45,644 bases of DNA from Acidobacteriota bacterium (GCA_016190995.1 JACPPN010000141.1:1-45644); one strand, 5' to 3'; positions 1 to 7,063 are shown, counted from the stretch's first letter. The notes: generated by a model from the letters alone, not told the origin. Numbers and translations: made by a program.

Positions 1-662
1 TCCCACCTGTTCATCGCGAGCGCCGCGTCCAGGAGGCGCTTTTCCTCTTCACGCGAGATGCGCCGATCGCGAACGGTCTCTCCCTTGCGGCTCAATCGAA
101 CGCCGAACCGATGGAAGGGTGACTTGTCGATGAGCGACGGGCGTTGTGCCTGGCCCCAGTGAATCGCGGCACGCAGGACCGCGAGCACGCGATGAAGCGT
201 CGACATCTCAACGCGTCGGGCATAGTCCGTCGTTTTGAATCGGTTGACGATGTCCGGATCCTCCAGCATTTTGATCGGAAGATCGCCGAAGTACTGTTTC
301 AGTACCTTGATGTGGCCGGCCACCGTGACGGCGCTCCGAATACCCGACGGCTTGACGTGGCGCTCGAAGTAGGCGTCGAGAAATCCCGCGACGTGCTGGA
401 TGTCGGTCGCCGCCCGTTTGGTCTCGGGCGTGGTTCGCGGGTCTCGACCTGCCTTGATCTCGCCGATGAACAGCCGCTCCCAGTCGCGCGCCTGTTCCAT
501 GGATTCGATCGGGCGCTGCTTTCCCGGATCCATTCGCGGCACCGCGAACTCGTTGACTTGCATCCGATATCGAACGCCGCGGTGCGTGACGTCGAACCAC
601 AGGTGCTCGAGGCATCGGCGTCCGTTTCGACACGATCCGCGGCATCGTCGTCTGATAGCCAT
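1..662 (-). CDS. Tyrosine recombinase (phage-type integrase), N-terminal part, cut by window edge
   Basis: Reading the minus strand from the ATG at 662 gives about 220 open codons that run off the left edge without a stop, so the ORF track misses it. The protein starts MAIRRRCRGSC, then has an N-terminal beta-rich arm, a SAM-like core-binding helical part (DAYFERHVKPSG, then helices around VLKQYFGDLPIK and LHRVLAVLRAAIHWG) and the linker into the catalytic domain (RKGETVRDRRISREEEKRLL). This layout is that of phage-type tyrosine integrases, which recombine att sites. The catalytic R-H-R-Y residues would lie beyond the edge and cannot be checked. An excisionase-like gene sits 40 bases upstream on the same strand, the usual int/xis arrangement. 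The ATG has GGGAAC just upstream, a weak ribosome site. Confidence 0.82.
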   Translation of the reverse strand, partial: MAIRRRCRGSCRNGRRCLEHLWFDVTHRGVRYRMQVNEFAVPRMDPGKQRPIESMEQARDWERLFIGEIKAGRDPRTTPETKRAATDIQHVAGFLDAYFERHVKPSGIRSAVTVAGHIKVLKQYFGDLPIKMLEDPDIVNRFKTTDYARRVEMSTLHRVLAVLRAAIHWGQAQRPSLIDKSPFHRFGVRLSRKGETVRDRRISREEEKRLLDAALAMNRW

Positions 663-702
663 GGGTTCCCTCTTTCGTCGGCGAGTGGTGCAAGCGTTGT
701 TC

Positions 703-972
703 CTACGTGACCCGCGTCGGCGCGCCGCGCGCGATCCAGTCGAGCACGTCGCGCGGGTAGAACCGTCTTCCCCTGACGCCGAACCGTTGTGAGGTTAACA
801 GGCCGCGCAAGTACGCGCGGCGAACAGTCTCCTCATGGCAGCCTATGAACGCCGCGACTTCCATCGCGGTGAGCAGACGATTCGGCAGTTCGCCGTACAT
901 CCGTGCGGGTGGCATCGGCGACTGTTCTTCGCTTTTGGTGTGCAACGACTCGGTGAAGGCGCTCCGCTTCAT
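703..972 (-). CDS. Excisionase-like helix-turn-helix DNA-binding protein
   Basis: An 89-aa product starting MKRSAFTESL. The ATG at 972 was preferred over the longer 153-aa ORF because CTGGAGGGAGCC directly precedes it and the extra upstream residues look non-coding. Residues 35-85 form a winged-helix MerR/Xis-type domain: LLTAMEVAAFIGCHEETVRRAYLR, then the wing RFGVRGRRFY and the closing helix PRDVLDWIA. Such proteins bind att-adjacent DNA and direct a recombinase towards excision, or act as small repressors. Its place immediately upstream of the integrase supports an Xis role. That role is inferred from context; the fold call is secure. Confidence 0.7.
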   Translation of the reverse strand: MKRSAFTESLHTKSEEQSPMPPARMYGELPNRLLTAMEVAAFIGCHEETVRRAYLRGLLTSQRFGVRGRRFYPRDVLDWIARGAPTRVT

Positions 973-1310
973 GGCTCCCTCCAGACGAAACAGGTTGACT
1001 GCGAATGGACGAGTGGCGGTCGGTGGCGGATGTTCGGCACCGACCGCCGCGCTCGCGTCGTCCCTCAGTCGCTGTCGTCCGAGGTAACCCCGAACGCGTC
1101 GCAAGACTGGGTGTGGGACCGTCGGCGCGCTCGTGGATGTGCAGGAGCGCCTCGGACATCCCACGCGAGGGCTCGCAGCGGCATCTCCTGAGGAGATGGC
1201 GTGGGTTGCCCATACCAGAGGGGCCGGCCCATCTCGGCGCTACCTCGATGACGTCCAGTTGCCTCAGATTGCCTCGTGCGGTCCCACCGCCGTCGCTCGC
1301 CCACGACCGT

Positions 1311-1390
1311 ACGGAAGCGCCAGCGCGTGTCAACGCTTCCCTCGCACGCTCGGCGCCTTCGGCGGCGTTGACACGCGCCGACGCTTCCGT
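1311..1390. repeat. Long inverted repeat, 26-bp arms
   Basis: The arm at 1311-1336 (ACGGAAGCGCCAGCGCGTGT...) and the arm at 1365-1390 are reverse complements over 26 bp with two mismatches, separated by 28 nt. The DNA could extrude as, or be transcribed into, a strong hairpin. It lies between the integrase/excisionase pair and a toxin-antitoxin locus. No T-tract follows, so a simple terminator is not obvious. A MITE-like or recombination-associated palindrome is possible but unproven. Confidence 0.75.
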
Positions 1391-1440
1391 CTCGTTGCTC
1401 TTATCGAGCGACGGCCACGTCCGCCGACTATCGAAGCAGA

Positions 1441-1491
1441 TTGCGTTTATCCACCTCTGGATGTAGTTATCAGTGTCTGATATATTAATCA
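1441..1491 (+). promoter_or_regulatory. Possible promoter and operator of the TumE/TumA-like pair
   Basis: TTGCGT (1441-1446) and TAGTTA (1464-1469) are spaced 17 bp apart, a weak sigma-70-like pair. The short palindrome TGATATATTAATCA (1478-1491) lies between it and the ATG at 1493. Toxin-antitoxin operons are normally repressed by their own antitoxin at such sites. The assignment rests on position and AT-richness only. Confidence 0.35.
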
Positions 1492-1492
1492 T

Positions 1493-1705
1493 ATGCACGA
1501 TGGGAGTGGGCGGCGCGTGTTCGGGATCGACAATGCCCATCCAGTCCGGCTGACACGCGGACCCGCCAGCCGATCGTCCTCCGTATGCGATCACGTGCAT
1601 CGTGGTGAGCTAGTGCGGCATTATTCGCATCGCGATGCGGACTCTCTGATCGACGATTTCTGGCGAGAAGTCGAGGCCATCTTGAAGAAGGAAGGCATCG
1701 AATGA
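1493..1705 (+). CDS. TumE-family-like toxin (short form)
   Basis: A 70-aa product. FGIDNAH near the N-terminus, CDHVHRGELVRHY in the middle and DADSLIDDFWREVEAILKKEG at the C-terminus match the pattern of the TumE (DUF6516) toxin family, in which a conserved Asp-Asn is followed by an H-x-H segment and a helical 'sLiddFw' tail. The following gene is the usual TumA-type partner, with its ATG overlapping this stop (ATGA). Known TumE proteins are longer, at about 100 aa, so the N-terminal 30 or so residues seem to be missing. Either the gene is truncated or translation starts elsewhere. No Shine-Dalgarno is visible before the ATG. Confidence 0.55.
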   Translation: MHDGSGRRVFGIDNAHPVRLTRGPASRSSSVCDHVHRGELVRHYSHRDADSLIDDFWREVEAILKKEGIE

Positions 1706-2067
1706 GGAAGACGTTGAAGGTCGGGATTGCGCCGCGCGAGGCGATCGCCCGTTACACCCGCGATGTCGTGGCGGGCCGCCGGCGACGCGCGGCCGACGAT
1801 CCTGACATTTGGTTTACCTCGGTCGAGAGCTTCGCCAAGATTCTGTCCGAGCGGAACCGCGGGCTGTTGGCGCTCATCGCCGAACGGCGACCCGATTCGA
1901 TCGACGCGCTGGCGACGGCAAGCGGGCGCGCGAAGAGCAACCTCTCACGCACGCTGCACGCGATGGAACGCTACGGCCTGGTCCGGCTGGAGAAAAGCAA
2001 AGGCCGCAAGCTCAGGCCCATTGTGACGTTCGAGACGGTCGAATTGAAGCTGACGGTCGCCGCGTAA
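1702..2067 (+). CDS. TumA-like (HVO_A0114-type) winged-helix antitoxin/regulator
   Basis: A 121-aa product overlapping the preceding stop by 4 nt (ATGA), so translation is likely coupled. Residues 40-110 make a MarR/ArsR-like winged helix-turn-helix: RNRGLLALIAERRPDSIDAL, then the recognition region GRAKSNLSRTLHAMERYGLV and the wing RLEKSKGRKLRPIVTFETVEL. This is the arrangement of HVO_A0114-family regulators that serve as antitoxins to TumE-type toxins and autorepress their operon. A decayed copy of the last 26 codons occurs at 3610-3690. Confident as an HTH regulator; the antitoxin role is inferred from its neighbour. Confidence 0.7.
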   Translation: MRKTLKVGIAPREAIARYTRDVVAGRRRRAADDPDIWFTSVESFAKILSERNRGLLALIAERRPDSIDALATASGRAKSNLSRTLHAMERYGLVRLEKSKGRKLRPIVTFETVELKLTVAA

Positions 2068-2164
2068 CACCAACGCGCCTGTGAGCGTTTCCCCAGGGTT
2101 AATCAGCGTCAGCTTTATTCCTGAGGTCACGGATCTCGGCGGCGCCGGGATGGGAAGCAATGGG

Positions 2165-2254
2165 CTCGAGACGGAGCTTCAGACGCCGTTGCCGAGGCGG
2201 ACAAAACGACGGGTGGAGTTGACGGAAGCGGGGCGTCTCTTTCTGAGATCGGCC
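2165..2254 (+). pseudogene. LysR-type regulator N-terminal remnant
   Basis: Within a 64-codon open frame, LETELQTPLPRRTKRRVELT followed by EAGRLFLRSA reproduces the second half of the LysR HTH (typically 'LEeeLGvpLFeRtgRrveLTeAGrlfLe'). Nothing before or after continues the domain, so this is a roughly 30-codon scrap. The rest of 2068-2542 shows no other coding signal. Confidence 0.55.
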
Positions 2255-2542
2255 CATCGTGATGAGGTGGGTTGACTGACAAAAGGCAGCGGTTCATTGC
2301 TTGAATGTCGGGGACCCCTGCGCCCCGCCAAGCGCGTCGCTTGGGGAGGCCCGTACGCGCCGCGCCGCGCGGTGTCGCTTCCCGCTGCCTCTGCTCGCCG
2401 ACCGCCCGCAGTTGGCGGCGGCGCTCCCAGACGCCGGTCCGTGCCTTCCGCAGCTCCTCGTCCATGTAGCTCGGCCGCCCTTGGCACGATCGGCTCGATT
2501 TGACTTACTACCCACTAGCCGTGTAGCATGTAACGGTAGCCG

Positions 2543-2833
2543 GTGATCCAGTCCTTTGCCGATGAGACCACTTCCGACTTGTTCCGCGAACGGAATACTC
2601 GCGCGGCTCGTCGAATTCAGCGCGACATCTGGCGAACCGCACAACGGAAGCTCAAGGCGCTCGACGCAGCTGCGCGACTTGATGACGTGAAGATTCCAGC
2701 GGGTAATCGACTCGAACAATTGAAGGGCGACCAAGCGGGTCGGTACAGCATTCGAATCAATGATCAATACCGGGTCACGTTCCGGTGGGAGCAGGGACAT
2801 GCCTACGAAGTCCGCGTCGAAGACTATCATTAG
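2543..2833 (+). CDS. higB: HigB/RelE-family toxin
   Basis: A 96-aa product from a GTG start. It has the compact RelE/ParE fold signature of HigB: IQSFADETTSDLFRE at the start, KLKALDAAARLDDVKIPAGN in the middle, then GRYSIRINDQYRVTFRW and a C-terminal VEDYH. HigB toxins cleave mRNA on the ribosome. The length is normal and the basic and aromatic residues near the C-terminus (R, Y, H) are retained, so it looks functional. The toxin-first order and the 35-nt overlap with the downstream antitoxin are typical of higBA operons. Confidence 0.88.
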   Translation: MIQSFADETTSDLFRERNTRAARRIQRDIWRTAQRKLKALDAAARLDDVKIPAGNRLEQLKGDQAGRYSIRINDQYRVTFRWEQGHAYEVRVEDYH

Positions 2834-3104
2834 GGATCCGAGTTGGTTTGGTCCGGCGATCCCTCCCGGCGAGATCCTGCTCGAAGAGTTTCTGAAGCCG
2901 ATGGGCATGGCGCAGGTCGACGCCGCCCGCCGCCTTGGGATCTCGCTGAACCGCCTGAACGAGATCGTGCTCGGCAAGCGCAGCATCACAGCGGACACTG
3001 CCTTGCGCCTCGCGCGCTTGTTGAAGACGTCTCCGCAGTTCTGGATGCGGCTGCAAGCGGACTGGGATCTGCATCGCGCGATCGAGGCGCGGAAAGCCTC
3101 TTGA
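2799..3104 (+). CDS. higA: HigA antitoxin, XRE-family HTH
   Basis: A 101-aa product. The ATG at 2799, inside the end of higB and behind GGAGCAGGGAC, was chosen over the longer 114-aa ORF. IPPGEILLEEFLKPMGM followed by QVDAARRLGISLNRLNEIV and GKRSITADTALRLARLL is a canonical HigA XRE helix-turn-helix. The end, SPQFWMRLQADWDLHRA, is the family's C-terminal helix. It neutralises HigB and represses the operon. Translation is coupled to higB by overlap. Confidence 0.9.
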   Translation: MPTKSASKTIIRDPSWFGPAIPPGEILLEEFLKPMGMAQVDAARRLGISLNRLNEIVLGKRSITADTALRLARLLKTSPQFWMRLQADWDLHRAIEARKAS

Positions 3105-3170
3105 GACGTCGCGCCACCAGCTCTGCCGTGACTGACAACTGACGGACAATCGGTAGCGGCTAGAGCGAAT

Positions 3171-3350
3171 CGTCGTAGCGGGTCTCCGCGTGACGCACGT
3201 GGGCGGCGACCGTCACCTGCACCACATCCTCGTCGAGGCGCTTGGCGGCCGCCGACGTCCCACGCGGCCGCTGTACTTTTGGCAGGCGTGCGTGGTGATC
3301 CGTTCCGAACGATCGGGCGGGCAGCCGGAGTAGAGCTGGCGGATGAGGGC
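3171..3350 (-). pseudogene. DUF2293 gene fragment (second copy)
   Basis: About 180 bp closely match the 3' half of the intact DUF2293 gene at 7155-7345, in the same orientation with scattered substitutions and single-base indels. Translated pieces such as IRQLYSGCPPDRSERITTHA and CQKYSGRVGR correspond to the intact copy's RQLYPGCPPDRPERIATHA and CQKYSGRVGR. A one-base deletion after GRVGR breaks the frame. The similarity ends abruptly on both sides. Confidence 0.8.
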
Positions 3351-3352
3351 CG

Positions 3353-3590
3353 CTGCAGGAGGCCTTTGCAGCGCGAGGCGGAGCAGTGCCCCTGGCTCAA
3401 GCCGATGGTCGACTCCGGTGAGATCTTTCACCCGCTGCGATGGATACCCGCCGATGCCTACCAACTCCTGACGGACCTGCCACGCCTCGAAGCGGCGGGC
3501 GTGATCGTCCGCGTGCCTGGCACCTGGCGCGCCAGTCGCCCTCCCCGCCCTCAGGTGAGCGCCACGTCGGGGCCAAGACACCCTCTGGCC
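3353..3590 (+). pseudogene. SNF2-helicase-associated (DUF3670-type) domain fragment
   Basis: The + frame reads LQREAEQCPWLKPMVDSGEI, then AYQLLTDLPRLEAAGVIVRVP and WRASRPPRPQVSAT. This is the start of the DUF3670 domain found upstream of the ATPase core in some bacterial SNF2 helicases ('AyrFLrDvPlLEeAGlvVRlP..Wr.rRpPRP.V'). The sequence then shifts one frame to GAKTPSG, which fits the family's continuation, so there is a frameshift near 3560. The ATPase core is absent here, but a SNF2 core piece in the same orientation lies at 13.5 kb. Confidence 0.6.
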
Positions 3591-3609
3591 GGACGTACGT
3601 CCGCAACGG

Positions 3610-3690
3610 ATGGAGAAGGGCGAAGGCCGCAAGCTCAGGCCGGTGGTGACGTTCGAGCAGGTCGAATTGAGACTGACGTTGGCGGCGTGA
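3610..3690 (+). pseudogene. TumA-like antitoxin C-terminal remnant
   Basis: MEKGEGRKLRPVVTFEQVEL followed by RLTLAA and a stop is nearly the same as the end of the intact regulator at 1702-2067 (LEKSKGRKLRPIVTFETVELKLTVAA). At DNA level it is a direct repeat of about 80 bp with 1988-2067. No HTH region precedes it. It is a relic of a second TumE/TumA locus or a recombination scar. Confidence 0.7.
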
Positions 3691-3699
3691 GGATCGGCG

Positions 3700-3915
3700 T
3701 CACCCTTTGCGCCACCGCGCTGAATACCGCTCCCTGAACATCACCACGTGCTCTGACTCGATCTCATCCCTCTCGATGATCTCAATCGTGTAGGCGGTCG
3801 GCCTTCCCGTCTCTTGGGCGGCCCACGCACGCGCGTAGGCATCCAGGACAAACCGCTCAACCCGATCCCTCTGCCGCGAAGATCGGGTCGGACGGAGAGA
3901 CTCGAGATGCTGCCT
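3700..3915 (-). pseudogene. Unrecognised C-terminal gene fragment
   Basis: A 71-codon open minus-strand frame without a good start, reading RVERFVLDAYARAWAAQETG then YTIEIIERDEIESEHVVMFR and RYSARWRKG before the stop. Its composition (many acidic and aliphatic residues, normal for a folded protein) differs from the Arg/Pro-rich noise around it. The adjacent frame upstream (MLDAIESQRLGRIEGSISSL) may be its frameshifted 5' part. I do not recognise the family. Confidence 0.35.
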
Positions 3916-4104
3916 TCAATGCGGCCGAGCCGCTGCGACTCGATCGCATCGAGCACATCTCCACGGGCCCGAATGCTGGAGCGTTCGCCGTGCCCGATCC
4001 GGACGCCTTCGAGCTCGTCGTCTCGTCTTCCGCCTTGATCCGTAGTCAGCTGCGACGATCCGGACGCAGTCTCACGTCGCGCACGGGCTAACCTCCGTCA
4101 CCAC

Positions 4105-4240
4105 TCACGACGGCGTCCGGAAGTTCGCTAGGCCGGGCCACTCGGCAGGCCGCTTGGTCAGAAACGCCTCGATCCCTTCGGCGCATCCTCCAGCAGCAGG
4201 TTGCAGGCCGTGCTGTCGCGCACGAAGGCCGCAGCTGAGG
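4105..4240 (-). pseudogene. Enoyl-CoA hydratase/crotonase C-terminal remnant
   Basis: The minus frame ends AEGIEAFLTKRPAEWPGLA, and the neighbouring frame just upstream reads ACNLLLEDA. Joined across a frameshift these resemble the C-terminus of crotonase-fold enzymes ('..EDa.EGi.AFleKRpp.w.G'). The catalytic part is absent. The fragment lies directly downstream of the glycosidase-like gene and was presumably left by an older deletion. Confidence 0.45.
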
Positions 4241-4246
4241 GCCCGT

Positions 4247-5818
4247 CTACGGCCTGCTGACGTACACGGGTTGGTGTGTGAGGCGCAGCATGAATCGGCC
4301 GTTCGAGGTAGAAACCGTCTTGCGCATTGGCTGCATCTGACGGATCCCCGTGATGACCCCTTCCAGCGTTGCCGAGGGAACGCCCACGTCCAGTTGCACG
4401 TCCAATCCCGGCTCACCGTCCTCAGGCAAGAGGGCGGCTTGCGGGTCGCGCCAGGCTATCCACACGCCGCCGCCAGGTTTCGTAACCCGATAGACTCTCG
4501 CCTTTCCATCGGACATCTTGACCCGCTCGATCGCCCGATAGCCGGTGAGATGACCCATAAGCTGTTGGATGGCGTAGAAGAGCGGGTAGCGCTCCTGCAC
4601 CTGACCCGTAAAAGGGGCAAGCTTCAGAGCTCCCCCCCAGGCCGAGATCCCGGCGCCTGCCCGAAAAGCCTTGCTGGTGGCAAAAGGCAGATCACTGGTG
4701 AACGAGAGATTGATGACGGTAATCCCCTGTTCGGCGGCGATCACGGTGCGCTGCACGTGGTCGGACGCGACGAAACCGCGCGTCCACGCCAGGGTCGCGG
4801 CATCTCCATTCACGAGCTTCGTGAAGTAGGCCGCGAGGCGGCAGCGATCGGCCTCGGTCGCGGGAGCGGCAATGACACCGAGCGAGCTGCCTGTGCAAGA
4901 GGTGGCGGTGCCCCATCCGATGTATGAAGTGGGCGTGGTATCGCTGACGATCACGGGCTTCGAGTAGCCCCGCTGTGAGGTCTCGTATCGGAGCCAGCGC
5001 ACCACATGTTCGATCTCGTACGGGTCCCCGAGGTTGTGGATGTTCAGCACGTCAAACCGCTCGGGATGGTCCAGGACGGCGCGCATGTCGGCGAGGCCGT
5101 GGTGCGTGTCGACACGCCGAGTGCGCGCCCACACGCTGTCGTATTGCGCGGGGCTGGTCACGTTCATGTCCACCGGCGTGAGGAGAAACGCGGCGTGCGC
5201 GATCAGCACGCGATCCGATGCCTGGTGCGCCGCTTCGTACGCCAGTCGCAGTGCTTCGAGATAGTCGGCCACCGGCTCGGGCTCGTAGCTGGAAAACTCG
5301 CTGCCGATCTCGACATGACGAACCGGCCATCTGAGGCCGGGCATGTCGGCGACGCCGTCCCCGTCGTAGCGCTCGACGACGGCGCGCACCCAGCGCTGAA
5401 AGTGCCCCTGGTACTGCGGCTTGGGGCTCGCATTCGTCACCTTGAGCAGCCTCACGTCCTTGGAGCCCCAGGTGCTGTGCGGCTTCAGCGCTACGGTGAG
5501 CTCAGTGAAGCCGTGCTTCTGATACTCGCGCACGAAGAGATCGAGCTTCGAGAAGTCGATTAGCAGGTTGGGGCCTTTCTGCATCGCGCCCCAGTCGGTC
5601 ACCTCGCCGAGCAGCTTCATGGCCGGCATGCCAGTCTCGGCGAAGGTGCGGGCCATGGACACGACGAAGTGCGCAGTGTTGACGATCGCGTACTCGAGTC
5701 CAACAGCAAGGCCGCCTGCCGGAGGAAATCGGCCTGCCTGCTGGCTTGACGCTACCGCGGGCACGAGAAGGACAAGCAGCACAACGACGCATCGACTTCG
5801 GCGACCACTTGCAGTCAT
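4247..5818 (-). CDS. Secreted glycoside-hydrolase-like TIM-barrel protein
   Basis: A 523-aa product. The internal ATG at 5818 was chosen over 5845 because GCGAGGTCCA precedes it and it forms an ATGA overlap with the upstream ORF's stop. The start MTASGRRSRCVVVLLVLLVP with AVASSQQ is a signal peptide. The body suits a clan GH-A-like (beta/alpha)8 barrel: GLEYAIVNTAHFVVSMARTF, MKLLGEVTDWGAM, then RHVEIGSEFSSYEPE, where an invariant-looking Glu sits at a strand end as the acid/base does in GH39/GH5-type enzymes. FDVLNIHNLGDPYEIEH and KPVIVSDTTPTSY follow, and the C-terminus VYVSRP ends a beta-sandwich-like region. The substrate is unknown. It is probably exported. Confidence 0.6.
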   Translation of the reverse strand: MTASGRRSRCVVVLLVLLVPAVASSQQAGRFPPAGGLAVGLEYAIVNTAHFVVSMARTFAETGMPAMKLLGEVTDWGAMQKGPNLLIDFSKLDLFVREYQKHGFTELTVALKPHSTWGSKDVRLLKVTNASPKPQYQGHFQRWVRAVVERYDGDGVADMPGLRWPVRHVEIGSEFSSYEPEPVADYLEALRLAYEAAHQASDRVLIAHAAFLLTPVDMNVTSPAQYDSVWARTRRVDTHHGLADMRAVLDHPERFDVLNIHNLGDPYEIEHVVRWLRYETSQRGYSKPVIVSDTTPTSYIGWGTATSCTGSSLGVIAAPATEADRCRLAAYFTKLVNGDAATLAWTRGFVASDHVQRTVIAAEQGITVINLSFTSDLPFATSKAFRAGAGISAWGGALKLAPFTGQVQERYPLFYAIQQLMGHLTGYRAIERVKMSDGKARVYRVTKPGGGVWIAWRDPQAALLPEDGEPGLDVQLDVGVPSATLEGVITGIRQMQPMRKTVSTSNGRFMLRLTHQPVYVSRP

Positions 5819-6075
5819 TGGACCTCGCATGTTTCGGCGATCCATACTGTGGCATCAGGCACCACGAGCTGCCAACCCGAGATTTCCGCGTCGAGCTGAT
5901 CCGCCGGCACGACGCGGATGACGAGTCTCCAGGCAGGCGCCGTGCAGCGCTCGGCCTTCAGCCAACTCACTTCCATTCCCAGCCGCTCCGACATGACGGC
6001 CCAGCCGATCGTCAAACTCACTCCCCCTTCTGTGCCGAGCACAAGCGCATCGGCGAGGAGACCAGCGCGACCCAT
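5815..6075 (-). CDS. Small hypothetical protein coupled to the glycosidase-like gene
   Basis: An 86-aa ORF whose TGA overlaps the ATG of the downstream gene at 5818 (ATGA), which is the main reason to believe it. The C-terminal part, APAWRLVIRVVPADQLDAEI then WQLVVPDATVWIAETCEVQ, looks like alternating beta-strands. The N-terminal part is less convincing, so the true start may be internal (for example the Met of MEVSWLKAERC). I do not recognise a family. Confidence 0.4.
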   Translation of the reverse strand: MGRAGLLADALVLGTEGGVSLTIGWAVMSERLGMEVSWLKAERCTAPAWRLVIRVVPADQLDAEISGWQLVVPDATVWIAETCEVQ

Positions 6076-6093
6076 ACTGAGGTGCGGCGAAGC

Positions 6094-6254
6094 GTGCTGA
6101 TAACGAGACGCACCCTTCTGGTGAACTACCTCTTCTATCTGCTCTACGCCATTATCGGGATGGAGATCCTGCTCGAGGCGATGGGAGCCAACGGAGCGGC
6201 GGGATTAAGCAGTTCATGTTGATGCTCTCGTACGTGATCGCGCTGTTCGCGTAA
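6094..6254 (+). pseudogene. YggT-like membrane-protein fragment with frameshift
   Basis: The + frame reads RRTLLVNYLFYLLYAIIGME then ILLEAMGAN, one hydrophobic helix followed by the loop seen in small YggT/Ycf19-like membrane proteins. After GANGAAG the frame shifts by one to KQFMLMLSYVIALFA and a stop, which completes a second hydrophobic segment. Both pieces fit a single roughly 50-codon gene carrying a one-base indel near 6205. The family call is tentative; the frameshift is visible. Confidence 0.35.
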
Positions 6255-6311
6255 GCGATTCTGCACATCGCCGTCCACGGACTGCTTCGCGTGATCGACG
6301 ACCTCCCTCAC

Positions 6312-6347
6312 TTGACATGGCCAAGTATCTTGGCTACACTGTTGCCA
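6312..6347 (+). promoter_or_regulatory. Sigma-70 promoter with embedded operator for vapBC; probably leaderless
   Basis: A perfect -35 TTGACA (6312-6317) and a -10 TACACT (6335-6340) are spaced exactly 17 bp apart. A perfect palindrome GCCAAG-TAT-CTTGGC (6320-6334) fills the spacer, well placed for an antitoxin that blocks RNA polymerase. The ATG at 6348 starts 7 nt after the -10 box, so the transcript should begin at or next to the start codon. There is no Shine-Dalgarno, consistent with a leaderless mRNA. Confidence 0.75.
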
Positions 6348-6590
6348 ATGAAACGGGTCAAAATCGGCGAGTTTCGCGACCGGGCGAGCGAACTCATTCA
6401 GCGCGCGGCCAGTGGAGAGACGGTGGTCATCCTCAACCGCGATCGTGAGGTCGCGAAGATCGTGCCCATCACAACGAAGACTGACCGAGCCGGTGGCCTG
6501 GTCGGCTGCCTCGCCGGCACCGCGGAAGTCCGGGGCGACATCGAGTTGCCGATCGCATCCCCCGACGCCTGGTTCCGGGACCTTTCGTGA
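6348..6590 (+). CDS. Phd/YefM-type antitoxin (VapB)
   Basis: An 80-aa product. The ATG at 6348 lies right behind the promoter, and the longer ORF would start upstream of the -35 box. MKRVKIGEFRDRASELIQRA followed by GETVVILNRDREVAKIVPI is the Phd/YefM fold: an N-terminal dimerising, DNA-binding domain with the conserved 'G e.v.I..r..pvA.ivP' strand. The C-terminus (ELPIASPDAWFRDLS) is the flexible toxin-binding tail. It should neutralise the following PIN toxin and repress through the palindrome in its promoter. The next gene's GTG overlaps its TGA. Confidence 0.88.
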   Translation: MKRVKIGEFRDRASELIQRAASGETVVILNRDREVAKIVPITTKTDRAGGLVGCLAGTAEVRGDIELPIASPDAWFRDLS

Positions 6591-6994
6591 AGTACGTGCT
6601 GGACACACAGGCGTGGCTCTGGTCTGTACTCGATCATCCTCGTCTGGGCCGTCGCGCCCGCGCGGCGTTGGGCGCGCTCCCCGCGCAGGAGCGCATCGGG
6701 ATCGCCGCGATCTCCCTGAAGGAAGCCGCGTGGCACCTCGCCCACGGGAGGGTCGTGGTCGACAAGGGTTTCGGACCGTGGCCGTTGTGGTTGCGCACAG
6801 CGGCGGCGTCGCCGCACCTCGAAGTGCTTCCCCTCACGGTCGATGTGGCGATCGAATCGGAGCAACTGGGCGACGCGTTCCCGCCCGATCCGGCCGACCG
6901 GCTCATTGCGGCCACCGCGCGCGTCCACGACCTGACGCTCATCACCTCCGATCGGCCGATCCGGAAGAGCGGCGTCGTGCGCACGCTATGGTAG
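6587..6994 (+). CDS. vapC: PIN-domain ribonuclease toxin (VapC)
   Basis: A 135-aa product from a GTG overlapping the antitoxin stop (GTGA). The PIN-domain acidic residues are in place: D6 in YVLDTQAWLW, E46 in SLKEAAW, D101/D104 in PPDPADRLIAATA and D122 in LITSDRPI. 'LDTqAwlW' and 'DPADRLIaATA' are hallmarks of the VapC subgroup that pairs with Phd-type antitoxins. VapC proteins are Mg2+-dependent RNases that cleave tRNA or rRNA. Length and motifs are intact, so it is probably active. Confidence 0.92.
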   Translation: MKYVLDTQAWLWSVLDHPRLGRRARAALGALPAQERIGIAAISLKEAAWHLAHGRVVVDKGFGPWPLWLRTAAASPHLEVLPLTVDVAIESEQLGDAFPPDPADRLIAATARVHDLTLITSDRPIRKSGVVRTLW

Positions 6995-7063
6995 CCGGCG
7001 CCTGACGCTCGTTGCGACCCAACATCATTGCTCGTCCCTGCGTGACGTGCGTGGCCCTCGTAG

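Larger units (their letters stand above)
973..1492. other. Gene-free stretch between xis-like and TumE-like genes
   Basis: No convincing coding frame. The long ORFs here on both strands are arginine/serine-rich high-GC artefacts without recognisable motifs. It contains the long inverted repeat at 1311-1390 and, at its right end, an abrupt AT-rich patch that probably carries the promoter of the TumE/TumA-like pair. Confidence 0.6.

Noticed and set aside
208-693. Minus ORF of 161 aa over the integrase start
   Set aside because: Arg/His-rich reading in another frame; the integrase frame (662 to 1) has clear recombinase structure.
1311-1390. Integron attC site
   Set aside because: The palindrome lacks RYYYAAC/GTTRRRY core boxes and no integron integrase or cassette array is present.
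833-1600. Minus ORF of 255 aa
   Set aside because: Low-complexity high-GC frame without domain or ribosome site; covers the inverted repeat and overlaps the TumE-like start.
2294-3400. Minus ORF of 368 aa
   Set aside because: Antisense shadow of higBA and of the DUF2293 fragment; no coherent domain.
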